Shown piece after piece: positions 22,637-33,100 of a DNA stretch of 64,000 bases. Made by a program: the position numbers and the translations under genes. Each line of letters opens with the position of its first letter. Position 1 is the first letter of the stretch. The notes under the pieces are model-generated. The model was not told the DNA's origin. It saw nothing but the letters and a program-made list of their open reading frames with translations, and did not search any database. Source of the stretch: Misgurnus anguillicaudatus (lineage: Eukaryota; Chordata; Actinopteri; Cypriniformes; Cobitidae); assembly GCF_027580225.2 (NCBI RefSeq), contig NC_073356.2:5696001-5760000 (forward strand), read 5' to 3'.

Positions 22637-25600
22637 TCAATGAAACTCCTCGATGAGATTTGGGTCCAGAATGTCGTCCGAGGCTACCCAGGACCTTTCC
22701 TCAGGGCCATAGCCCTCCCAATCGACCAGATACTGGAGACGACCCCCGCGCCGCCTCGAGTCCAACAACTCTCTCACGGCGTATGCCGGTTCCCCAGCAA
22801 CGTCGAGAGGAGGAGGTGGCTCAGGAGGTTCGGCGTTGGGGTCGTACTCCGCATGGTAAGGTTTCAGCAGGGAAACATGAAAAGAGGGAGAAATACGATA
22901 ATTAACAGGCAGCTCTAACTGGTATGTAACATCATTGATTTGTCTAATTATTCTGAAAGGTCCTACGTACCTCGGACTTAGTTTCTTAGACGGGAGCTGG
23001 AGTTTCAAATCCCGGGTGGAGAGCCAGACCCTCTGACCAGGCTGGTATGGGGGATGAGGACGTCTGTGACGGTTGGCGTGGAACTCCTGGTTGCGGATTG
23101 CCCTCTGGAGCCTTACATGAGCGCTTTCCCAGACTTCTCCACTCCTCCTCATCCAATCATCAACCGCAGGAACATCTGAAGGCTCTCCTGACCAAGGGAA
23201 CATGGGGGGTTGATAGCCGAGTACGCACTGGAAGGGGGTGAGATTGGTGGAAGAATGTCTCAATGAGTTCTGTGCGTACTCGGCCCATGGCAGGAATTCA
23301 GACCAGCGGTGTTGTTCACGGGTACAGTAGGATCTCAAGTAGCGCCCAATCTCCTGATTTAGTCTTTCTACTTGGCCATTTGACTGGGGATGATAACCAG
23401 ATGTTAAGCTTACATTAATATCCAAATTATTGCAAAATGCTTTCCAAACCTGGGAGGTGAACTGGGTTCCACGGTCTGAGACAATATCTTCGGGTATTCC
23501 AAAGTTTCTGAACACATGGTGAAACATAGCTTCAGCGGTTTCCATGGCTGTGGGTAAACCCTTGAGGGGTACTAGACGGCAGGATTTGGAGAAGCGATCG
23601 ATGATTACCAGGATGGCGGTGAAATTGTCGGAGCGGGGCAAATCGGTGACAAAGTCAATACTGAGATGGGACCAGGGGCGTTGTGGTATGGGCAAGGGTT
23701 TCAGGAGACCGGAGGGTAATTCTTTGGGTGTCTTGGACTGGGCACATACTCTACAAGATTTTACAAATTGAGCAACATCATGGTTCAGTGTGGGCCACCA
23801 AAATGAGGTCTTGACTAGTGCAGTGGTGCGGGTGATACCTGGGTGACCTGAACTGAGTGAGGTATGAACCCATTGCATGATTCGGGGCCGTAGAGTAAGG
23901 GGAATGTAGGTCTTATCAGGAGGGCATTCAGGTGGGACAGGATCGTTCTGGTGCTCTTGGGTGATTTCTTGCATAATATCCCATGCTATGGGAGCAATGA
24001 TGTGAGTGGGGGGTATGATGGGAACAGGTGAGCGGTCAGATGGTGTGGGATCGTGATAACGGGACAGGGCATCAGCTTTTCCATTTTTGTGTCTGGGTCT
24101 ATAAGTGATTGAGAAGTTGAAGCGAGTGAAGAACAGGGCCCATCTTGCCTGGCGTGCATTTAATCTCTGGGCTCCCTTGACATACTCAAGATTTTTGTGG
24201 TCGGTCAGAATGACGAAATGATGCTTAGCACCCTCTAGCCAATGCCTCCATTCCTCCAGGGCTGCCTTGATGGCTAGTAGCTCTTTGTTTCCTACATCAT
24301 AGTTCCTTTCGGCTGGGGTGAGTTTTCTAGAAAGGTAGGCACAGGGATACACTTTGTTAGCAGGACCATGGCGTTGGGATAAAACAGCTCCAATACCTGT
24401 GTCTGATGCGTCTACTTCCACAATAAATTGTTTCTCAGGGTCAGGATGCTTCAGGATCGGGGCAGAGGTAAAACAGTTCTTTAACTTCAGAAAGGCATGT
24501 TCAGCTTGCAGGTTCCATGGGAGTTTCTTGGGTTTGCCTTTAAGGAGCGTTGTCAAGGGAGCTGCTACCATACTGTAGTTACGGATGAAACGGCGATAGA
24601 AGTTTGCGAATCCCAGGAATCGTTGTAGGTCTTTAACAGTATGGGGGTGTGGCCATTCTGTGACTGCCTTGACTTTTTTGGTGTCCATCTCTACACCCTG
24701 TGAACTGATGTTGTAGCCCAGGAAGTTTGTAGTAGAGACATGGAATTCACATTTCTCGGCTTTCACATACAGTTTATTGTGGAGAAGGCGAGACAGGACT
24801 TCCTTGACGTGACAGATATGGTCCTCCATACTATTGGAATAAATCAGAATATCGTCAATGTAGACAATGACACATTGGTTCAGGAGATCACGGAAAACTT
24901 CATTAATGAATGATTGGAAGACGGCGGGAGAGTTAGATAGACCATATGGCATCACGAGGTATTCATAGTGCCCTCTAGTGGTGTGGAATGCAGTCTTCCA
25001 CTCATCACCTTCACGGATACGGACCAGATTGTAGGCACTGCGTAGGTCCAGTTTGGTGTAAATTTTTGCTTCTCGGAGTTGTTCTAGCGCTGAGGGTACA
25101 AGAGGTAAAGGATATGGAAATTTGACAGTAATATTGTTCAAACCTCTATAATCAATGCAGGGTCTCAGGCCACCATCCTTCTTTTCCACGAAGAAGAAGC
25201 CAGCTGCAGCAGGGGATGTGGATGTTCTGATAAAGCCATTTTGGAGTGCTTCTGATATGTAATCCTCCATAGCACGGGTCTCAGGTTGTGAAAGGGGATA
25301 AATCTTACACTTAGGAGGCATAGCATTGGGTAACAACTCAATCGCACAGTCCCAGGGTCTATGGGGTGGTAACTCTGTCGCTTTAGCCTTGCTAAATACT
25401 TCGGAAAATTCAGAATAAACATCAGGAATTTGTACACTCTTACCAATCGGGCTTTCAATGTGAGTAGACAGACAGGGTTTAGGCTTCAAGGGTTCAATGC
25501 AGTTTTTCAGACATCGTGATGACCATTGTAAAATCTCTCCAGTCCTCCAGTTGATTTCAGGGTTATGTGCCACAAGCCATGGATGTCCCAATATGACGTC

Positions 25601-26845
25601 ATAGCGAGGTGAAGAGATAACATACAAGGTGATTGTCTCGAGGTGCAGAGAGCCCACTTGTAGGGTGAGAGGAACAGTCTGGTGAGAAATGCCCTTGCCA
25701 ATGGGAACGTTATTCACTGCAGAAATGCTCAATGGGGGTTGACATGGTATTACAGGAATGAGAAATTTGGAAATCACATCTTCATGAATAAAGTTTAAAG
25801 CAGAGCCTGAGTCAATTAATGCCGTGAATGACATGGTTTCCTTATTGTGGGTGATGGTTACGGGTTGTGAACACATATCATAACAAGAAGGGAGGTTAAG
25901 TAAGTGGTTTACCGTGCTGGTGTAACGAGGCTTCTTAGCTGGACAGTGATCAATGCGATGGCCTGGTTTTCCACAATAGAAACATAAATTGAATGTACGT
26001 CTGCGCTGCCGTTCCTCCATAGTGAGAGGTGCGAATCCCATCTGCATAGATTCTACTGTATCGTTAGATTCAGCATGAGTATGCCTTGCAATACAGGATG
26101 TATTCCCGGGCCTAGCTGAGGTTTTCGGCTTCAATTTAGATGGTACATTTCTCATTAGGTTATCAATATGGACTGCCAGAGTTACAAAATCAGAAAATTT
26201 CAGGTTCTCACCTTTACATGCCAGCTCTGCTTGGAGTTCCTTATCCAGACTGTTTTGAAAAACGTCCTTAAGCGATTTTTCATTCCAACCGCTTTGTGCA
26301 GCAAGTGTGCGAAACTCAATGGCGTATTCAGCGACAGGACGATGATTCTGAGCCAAGTGAATGATCTGCGACGAAGCACTTCTTCCCCCAGCTGGATATT
26401 CAAATACTTCTCGCAGTTGTTGACTGAAGTAAGGGTAAGAAGTGCGAATACGCTGATCCGTGTCCCAAACAGCGGCTGCCCACTCGACCGCTTTGCCAGT
26501 CAGCAATGAAAACAGTTTAGAGCACATAGCAACATCAGATAGATTTTCACTCACATGATCCTGGAAATAAATATCCAGTTGACGAAGGAAACCCCTCACG
26601 TGTTCAGCAGTACCGTCAAACTTCTCCGGTTCCGATACACACACTCGTTTTTCAGATGTGGATGGCCAGGCTTGAAGGTAACAGGTGAGATGTTCATTGA
26701 CGGACTGAAGACGCGTGAGCTGCTCTTGATAACCCTGCAGGAGGCTGCTTTGATGTTCATACGCAGCCCTCAGATTGGCGACATCCGCTGGATCGATGGT
26801 GGGCGAAGTATTCTGTAAGGATTGCTCAGGAATACAGGGATCCAT
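22637..26845 (-). CDS. Gag-Pol polyprotein of the Ty3/gypsy chromodomain element
   Basis: 1,402 residues from ATG 26845-26843, chosen because it gives the Met-Asp-Pro start usual for sushi-type gag; the open frame itself extends to 27160. Order: capsid-like region (about 65-235); CCHC zinc knuckle (Cys288-Cys301) for RNA packaging; protease Asp-Ser-Gly (345-347); reverse transcriptase with Tyr-Ile-Asp-Asp (662-665); RNase H (Asp812 in Val-Asp-Ala-Ser); integrase with a His/Cys zinc site (His994 to Cys1034) and catalytic Asp1064, Asp1124 and Glu1160; C-terminal chromodomain (about 1352-1402, Leu-Val-Asp-Trp-Glu-Gly-Tyr) that in relatives steers integration to chromatin. No stop or frameshift separates gag from pol. 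All catalytic residues checked are present, so the copy may be competent. Confidence 0.92.
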   Translation of the reverse strand: MDPCIPEQSLQNTSPTIDPADVANLRAAYEHQSSLLQGYQEQLTRLQSVNEHLTCYLQAWPSTSEKRVCVSEPEKFDGTAEHVRGFLRQLDIYFQDHVSENLSDVAMCSKLFSLLTGKAVEWAAAVWDTDQRIRTSYPYFSQQLREVFEYPAGGRSASSQIIHLAQNHRPVAEYAIEFRTLAAQSGWNEKSLKDVFQNSLDKELQAELACKGENLKFSDFVTLAVHIDNLMRNVPSKLKPKTSARPGNTSCIARHTHAESNDTVESMQMGFAPLTMEERQRRRTFNLCFYCGKPGHRIDHCPAKKPRYTSTVNHLLNLPSCYDMCSQPVTITHNKETMSFTALIDSGSALNFIHEDVISKFLIPVIPCQPPLSISAVNNVPIGKGISHQTVPLTLQVGSLHLETITLYVISSPRYDVILGHPWLVAHNPEINWRTGEILQWSSRCLKNCIEPLKPKPCLSTHIESPIGKSVQIPDVYSEFSEVFSKAKATELPPHRPWDCAIELLPNAMPPKCKIYPLSQPETRAMEDYISEALQNGFIRTSTSPAAAGFFFVEKKDGGLRPCIDYRGLNNITVKFPYPLPLVPSALEQLREAKIYTKLDLRSAYNLVRIREGDEWKTAFHTTRGHYEYLVMPYGLSNSPAVFQSFINEVFRDLLNQCVIVYIDDILIYSNSMEDHICHVKEVLSRLLHNKLYVKAEKCEFHVSTTNFLGYNISSQGVEMDTKKVKAVTEWPHPHTVKDLQRFLGFANFYRRFIRNYSMVAAPLTTLLKGKPKKLPWNLQAEHAFLKLKNCFTSAPILKHPDPEKQFIVEVDASDTGIGAVLSQRHGPANKVYPCAYLSRKLTPAERNYDVGNKELLAIKAALEEWRHWLEGAKHHFVILTDHKNLEYVKGAQRLNARQARWALFFTRFNFSITYRPRHKNGKADALSRYHDPTPSDRSPVPIIPPTHIIAPIAWDIMQEITQEHQNDPVPPECPPDKTYIPLTLRPRIMQWVHTSLSSGHPGITRTTALVKTSFWWPTLNHDVAQFVKSCRVCAQSKTPKELPSGLLKPLPIPQRPWSHLSIDFVTDLPRSDNFTAILVIIDRFSKSCRLVPLKGLPTAMETAEAMFHHVFRNFGIPEDIVSDRGTQFTSQVWKAFCNNLDINVSLTSGYHPQSNGQVERLNQEIGRYLRSYCTREQHRWSEFLPWAEYAQNSLRHSSTNLTPFQCVLGYQPPMFPWSGEPSDVPAVDDWMRRSGEVWESAHVRLQRAIRNQEFHANRHRRPHPPYQPGQRVWLSTRDLKLQLPSKKLSPRYVGPFRIIRQINDVTYQLELPVNYRISPSFHVSLLKPYHAEYDPNAEPPEPPPPLDVAGEPAYAVRELLDSRRRGGRLQYLVDWEGYGPEERSWVASDDILDPNLIEEFH

Positions 26846-27213
26846 TTTGCGGTGTTTATTAAAACAAACCAATCTGGCAAACAAATCCAAGACGTTAGGC
26901 AGAAGAGTAATCAATGTACAGGCAGGCAGATCAAACACAGATAGGCAGTCCAAACCAGGCAAACAAAACAAAGGGTAGATCCAAAGGCAGAGAAACAGAT
27001 AAACAGGCAGATGGTCACAACAACAGGCAGTCAGAATAATACACAGTAAACGCTCGGTATGCAGGGGTAAGCTGGCAATACTTCGCGCTAGCCCTAAGCT
27101 AGCTTGAAACTTAAATAGGGACAAACAGGAAACAGTCAGAGAAGCAGAGGGCGGCGCCAAGTTAGTACTCCGGCGAGGGCTCCCTCTGGCGGCGTGGCGG
27201 TATGGACGTTACA
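26814..27213 (-). repeat. 5' LTR of the Ty3/gypsy element
   Basis: 400 bp. Read on the minus strand it has a TATTTAAG TATA-like box near 27112-27119, and it contains the likely gag start codon (26845-26843). The ORF is even open through most of the LTR upstream of that codon. Confidence 0.9.
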
Positions 27214-27218
27214 ACGAC

Positions 27219-28475
27219 TGATTATCTTCCTCAATGGAATGTCAGAGCTTTGTTTTCCATGGGCCGAAACTAATCGCGACACTCGCATCTTTCAACCAAT
27301 CAAAGATGACTTCGACATTCCCACAGGGTTTCCAGAAAATTGTATGATAAACATCAGACATTTAGCCAACAGGCTAATTTCAGGGATAACCCTGCCTGTA
27401 AATTACAAATGACCCTTAACAATTTGTAAGATATTTGCAGTTAAATATTCAAAAAACCACTAGGCCAGTGTTATATACTTTGTCCAGCTGATTACTATTA
27501 CTATTTCGCACCCGATATCCTGGCCGGGACGTGTCCGGCGAAACTGGCATGAATGGCCACCCTAAGTAATACCGTAACATCTATGACTTTCGTTTTGAAC
27601 ATTACATGAAACCTTACATATGAAATAAAACGGTGTCATCAAACGCAAACTTAATTACCTCACCGGTTCACATGATTTCTCGTTCTTGTCTGATTGATGA
27701 CCATCAGTGGTTGAGTTAAAGTCAACAAATCCCATCATTCCACACTGCTTCAGAGCATCATTAATCTACACCATTGTTATTGTTTTGATTGTGCGCCCTC
27801 TAGCGGTGGATTTTACAAATTGAATCTTTAAAAGTGGGGTTTAGAATGAAGATAACTCAGGATTAGGTGCAGTGTGAAAAGGCCTAATGTAAAAGAACAT
27901 TCAGTGAAAATATAACCTTTCACTTAACTTTACTTTCACTTTTCACATGACACCAGGAATAGCTGAAGAAGCATGCTAAGTTTCATCAACTTCTACTAAA
28001 TTGGAGCTACAGAAAACTCAGCATTTGTTCTTCGTTGTCGTTGAGACTGTTTTCTGTGTTTGCTGGGCTATTGTTAGGAAATCGCTTACTTTTAAAAGTT
28101 AAGTGTAATTAACTATTAGAACAGATATGGTATAATCATTTTAACACTGAATCAGCCAATGATTCAGTCCTATTTTGGAACAAGTTCACTGTATTATTAA
28201 CTAAAAAAATTCATGCGGCAAGAATTTTTTAGATTTTGCGTTATTTTTGAATGACATGTGCATATCCAGATATAAGCATAGAGAGAAGAATAATAAAATA
28301 AGACAAAAGTCAGTTTGCTACAGAATGTAAGAAATATCAAATATTGGTAAAACTCTACAGTTGTATTAGTTAAAATTAGTAGATGCATTAAATAACATAA
28401 CCAAACAATGAACAATATAGTTTTTCAGTATTTATTAAATCTTGTTGTAGGTAATGTCAATAAGATAGTTATTAA
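27219..28475. other. Intergenic, nothing recognised
   Basis: Mixed-composition DNA with no supported ORF, RNA gene or terminal repeats. A small GC-richer patch lies near 27510-27560. Confidence 0.35.
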
Positions 28476-28780
28476 AGGGATACTTCACCGATTTAGCATT
28501 CAGCTTTGTATCTGTAGAAACCCGGCAGTATTACTGAATGACCATGTTTCCCTCCATCATTTCCCCCTGAGAGGAGAGATATCTGCATTTTGGTTCTGCA
28601 AAAAAGTCCTCCGATGATGCAAAAATCGTCATATTACATCATCGGAGGACTTTTTTGCAGAACCAAAATGCAGATATCTCTCCTCTCAGGGGGAAATGAG
28701 GGAGGGAAACATGGTCATTCAGTAATACTGCCGGGTTTCTACAGATACAAAGCTGAATGCTAAATCGGTGAAGTATCCCT
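28476..28780. mobile_element. 305-bp near-perfect palindromic MITE, TTAA-flanked
   Basis: TTAA at 28472-28475 and 28781-28784. The left half (AGGGATACTTCACCGATTTA...) is the complement of the right half over about 140 bp, with very few mismatches (for example CTCCATCATT against CTCCCTCATT). The loop, near 28616-28640, is about 25 bp. Transcription would give a long perfect hairpin. Confidence 0.85.
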
Positions 28781-29030
28781 TTAATATTCATGTTAGTTGA
28801 TGGTACATTAACTAAGGTAAGGTAAACAGTTTAAATGTTTGATTTTAATAATATATTAGTAAATGAAAAAAAGTTTAATAAATGCCATAAAAATAACATG
28901 TTAGTAATGGATTATATTTACTAGTCGTTAACAAATACCTTATTGTAAATTGTTACTGAAATATTATATAAATGAATACCTGTACACTCTAAAACATTGA
29001 TGTTAAATAGTTCTAAAAGGTTGTAATCAT

Positions 29031-29206
29031 AGGGGAACCATTTTAGCACTACATATCACCTATAGCACCTCTGTAGAACATAATGGTGCTAAAGCTGTAA
29101 GGCATGACTATAGCACCACTTATGGGTTAACATACAACATATGGTTCTACACAGGTGCTACACAGGTTTTACACAGGTGCGGTTTAGCACTAAAAATGGT
29201 TCCCCT
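29031..29206. mobile_element. 176-bp MITE with AGGGGAACCATTTT ends
   Basis: AGGGGAACCATTTTAGCAC on the left is answered by GCACTAAAAATGGTTCCCCT on the right. The interior repeats GGTGCTA/TAGCACC motifs. It lies about 0.4 kb upstream of the top2b promoter region. The flanking duplication is unclear. Confidence 0.65.
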
Positions 29207-29564
29207 AATTACATTGTACCACTTTTAGTGCTATTTAGAATCAAAAAGCTTTCAGTTTCATTCTGGTAATTTAACATTGTGTATTATTTATTTTTAAACA
29301 CCGAGGATGGTATCTTGCAATAAACTCCAACCAACACCAACATTGTAATTTAGAATGTGTTCGATCTTATTATATTTTCATATAACGTTACTACAATGAT
29401 ATTTTTTCCACAAAGATTTACCATATGACCATGTATTGCATGTGCTCTTGGTTCGCAACAGATCGTAAAGTAAGGAAAGTTAAGAAAGAGTGCACGTAGA
29501 CATGAATATTTTGTCACAAATGTTTCTTTTTTTGACACAAATATTTATTTTCTTCAAAAATTTA

Positions 29565-30102
29565 AAGGGCATGACGTCGCACGACGTCGATCACATTATT
29601 ATTGGTTGACACGCCGGTGCCTTATATTCTTATTGGTCGGGTGGAGCTGTGGGGGCGTGTCTCCGTGCAGATAGTGCAGCCGGACTGACGCCGCGGCTGT
29701 GCGTTATTGAATTAAATTCCTTTTTTATGTGGCATTAATTGTACTTCGCACACGACGAAATTAAGTTTATTTGTTTGTATAACGTATTAACTTATTTTTT
29801 TCCTTTATTAGAATTTAATTAAGCCATTTTAACATTATTTAATATTTAAGAGCTAGTGAAAGATTCTAGGCCTTGAACGGGCGGCGGTGATCGATTTTAA
29901 CAATAGCCGACAATCACTGAGACTAAAGCCGCACATTGCTTGCATGAGAGTCGGTGTCAGAAGCTCGGCTTTATTACAGCAGTAAATAAACAAAGGACAA
30001 AGGAACCGCAGCAGGCCGGATGGTGGCGGGTGTTTGAGGGATTTGCAGATCACATATGGACGATTTCTGATTGTTTTTCTGGGCAGACTTAAACAATAGA
30101 AA
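29565..30102 (+). promoter_or_regulatory. top2b: top2b promoter region and 5' UTR
   Basis: No TATA box near the GC-richer core. Two inverted CCAAT boxes (ATTGG at 29601-29605 and 29632-29636, 31 bp apart) follow a CRE-like TGACGTCG / ACGACGTCGA cluster (29572-29590). A GGGGGCGTG GC box is at 29651-29659. Vertebrate topoisomerase II promoters typically use NF-Y-bound inverted CCAAT boxes with Sp1 sites, and the spacing of three helical turns fits paired NF-Y. The transcription start is probably near 29690-29720; the remainder to 30102 is inferred 5' UTR. Confidence 0.6.
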
Positions 30103-30144
30103 ATGTCTAACGGTGCAGCGGGAAGCGGGGGTTTAACCTGGGTG
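30103..30144 (+). CDS. top2b: top2b exon 1 (coding part)
   Basis: ATG 30103-30105 in context AGAAAATGT; 14 residues, Gly-rich and ending Leu-Thr-Trp-Val as in vertebrate TOP2B. Donor gtaagt at 30145, phase 0. Confidence 0.93.
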
Positions 30145-33100
30145 GTAAGTCATAACTTGAATTTTAATGTGATAATTCATGCGTTATTACACACACATAA
30201 GCATTACGAGTGTGATTGTTAGTACACACACTGCGCTGTAGCGTTTTAACAGTGAGATTCATCCAGACATGAGCTCATAGACTGCGTCTGCATTCATTCA
30301 TTTACTCTGCTTTAGGAAAGAATAACGTTACATCCCATTATATAACTCTTTATTTATCTATTTTAAATAAAGCAAATTTACTCACCCTCTTTGTGTATGA
30401 TTTGTGAAGCACGGCGTGAAGAAAGTTATTTTCTATTGATTCACTCAATTGTGAATGACTCCTAAATTGTTAACTTACTTTTTCATCTTTGTTGAGTCAA
30501 ACTTAAACTATTGGGATGTTTATACAGAGAGGCCGTGGGTTTATTTTATTCAACACTGAAACGTACAACTAGTTAAACCTTCAAAAATTACTTAAGCCAC
30601 AACAAAGGAGAAAATGCTGCTGAGAAATAGGGGGGTTTGTTGATGTTACTACTGATCCCAGAGCTGTGCAGATGAAATACTAATCATTACAGACAAATGT
30701 GCAGATGTTAACAGCATACTGTGTTGTCAAATAAAATGCACAATTAACATGTACAAATCTAACTAAATAATTAAAATGAACTAACAATGAAAAATATAAA
30801 TGCTTATAAAGCATCTATTATTGTTAGTGCATATTATTTTCAAATATTTACCGCTTAAGCACAGTGGAAAACATGAACAAGTAATAATAAGCAGCAGTTG
30901 TATAGGTATTAAATAATATTTAAAAGGTGTAATAAATACTAAAAATATATAGGCCTATTGCTAACTAACATAACATGTTACCTATTAGGTAATGTTAAAT
31001 GAAGTTATATTTTAAAGTGAGAAATGGCAATTCACAGAAATAGAAAACATGTGAAGAGTCCTAGATTGACATCTTTGGCCAACTTAAAAGAACACAAACG
31101 TCAATTTTTGTATTAGCTATGTTGTGTTATTTATTCAAACATTGAAGCATAAAGTTTAACATTCTGTTTATTGCATTGTGAGAAATGCGTATGCTTTACA
31201 TAAGAGTATTTTCTGAAGTTTTTTTAATTGCACATTATTTTTGTACTTAAAATAGTTGTAAAGTTTAGTAAATTCATTTTAAATACTTTACCAACTATGA
31301 ATAAATCATTAATTCACCATTTAACATTTTCTGTCGTGTGATTCCAAAGAATAATCTGAATATTAAATATAAACACAGAATACCACATCAGCAGACTTGT
31401 GAGTGGTTTGATAGTTGTGTATAAGTTTAACAAAGTTGCATAAATGTATCTAACAACAGACCCTTTTTGACAAGAACAATGGTTCGAAGAAAGAGGAGGT
31501 GAATGGCCGAGGAGATTCCGGAAAGAGTGAGGCGGTGAAGAAAGAAAGTTCAAAGAAGATGTCAGTGGAGAGGATCTATCAGAAGAAGACTCAACTTGAA
31601 CACATCCTCCTCCGTCCAGACACTTACATCGGTTCTGTGGAACCTGTCACTCAGGTAAGATGGCACACACACATTATGACACTAATGTTTTTTTAGAGAT
31701 CGTTTCTGTGATATAGACCAACCTGTCATGAAAATCAATGCAGGATATAAATGAGTTATTTGTCTGTAGTACTTGTTTTGCTGATGTATTTGTTTCATTG
31801 TTTTGTTTTAGTTTTATTCAATTGTCTCAAGTGACATAGCTTCTGTAAATAATACTAAATGTTTATGTGTGTTCTTCAGCAAATGTGGGTTTTTGATGAG
31901 GACATCGGAATGAACTTGAGGGAAATAACTTACGTCCCTGGACTGTATAAAATCTTTGATGAGATTCTTGGTAAGATTATTTCTTCTCTTTCACTCTCTA
32001 ACATGTGCTTCATACTTTGTCTGGCAAATGTTTTATTTCCAGCCCAGTCACACGAAATTACGTACCTAGTCACGTAATTTTTGATTCTTTGAATTTCCAC
32101 GTTTTTTCATGACCGTATCACGAATTTCTGTTTATGTGTCATTGTCACGTATTGGTTACTCAACTATTTTGTCCTAATTTCTTACCATTTTCGCTTCGGT
32201 TTAGGGTTAGATTTAGGGATCGACCGATATGGATTTTTTTTTATTGCCGATATCGATTTCTGTTTCCTCGGCCGATGACCGATACAGCCTGCCGATTTTC
32301 TTGAGCCGATATTTGGAGCAGATACTGCTTTTGCTCACTCAATTTACATCATAAAAATGACATGATGATGCCAAATGTTACAAGTCTCAATTTTAAAAAG
32401 TAACATTTATTGAACTTAAATAAAACTATATTTAACAAATAGTAAAAGCAGGTGAGGGTGCTATGGAACCATGAACTGCACTCTCCACAATGATGAGGAA
32501 CTATCAGCAAAGGATCTTGATTTCTAGCACTTTACTACTACAAATATATATAGAGATGAGAAATAAAAACCTGCTGTCCAGCTATGATCAGCTGTTAGGC
32601 CGAGCTTTTTATGTTGTCATGGAAAGGTTGGTTGTTTTTAGTCACATGATCGACCTGCTGTTGCTTACGGCTTCCAGCACTCTGTCTTTAAATAATGCCG
32701 GAAAAAAACGGCGAACACAGCAGCCACGTATAAAACTCGCAAAATTGCCCCGGTATATCGGCCGGGCGATATATCGGTCTATCACTAGTTAGATTTACAT
32801 AAAATGACATCCTTACCCAAGACCAACTTCAACCCAAACGCCAGGCGACAATGTTTTAAAATTTAGAAAATATAAATAATTAGAAAAAATTGTATAAACC
32901 AATGCTTCAAAAGACATCTTAATGCAAACACCAAATCTAAGCCTAAACTGAAGCAAAAATGGTTTGAAAATACGAAAATACAGTTGAGTAACCAATACGT
33001 GACAATGACACATAAACAGAAATTCGTGATACGATCACGAAAAAATGCGGAAATTTGTAACAGTATCACGAAAAAAAAAATTTCTGTGACTATAGGTACA

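Larger units (their letters stand above)
22152..27218 (-). mobile_element. Ty3/gypsy chromodomain LTR retrotransposon (Tf1/sushi type), apparently intact
   Basis: ACGAC at 22152-22156 and 27214-27218 is an exact 5-bp duplication. Two 400-bp LTRs (22157-22556, 26814-27213) start TGTA and end TACA on either strand and look identical by eye. Between them one frame encodes gag, protease, RT, RNase H, integrase and a chromodomain. A polypurine tract (AGAGAGGGGG, minus strand) lies at about 22562-22571, next to the downstream LTR. No tRNA-type TGG primer site follows the upstream LTR. Identical LTRs and an open ORF imply a very recent insertion. Confidence 0.93.

Noticed and set aside
29853..30053. 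Minus-strand ORF in the top2b 5' UTR region
   Set aside because: No family resemblance or splice partners; it overlaps the presumed 5' UTR of top2b.
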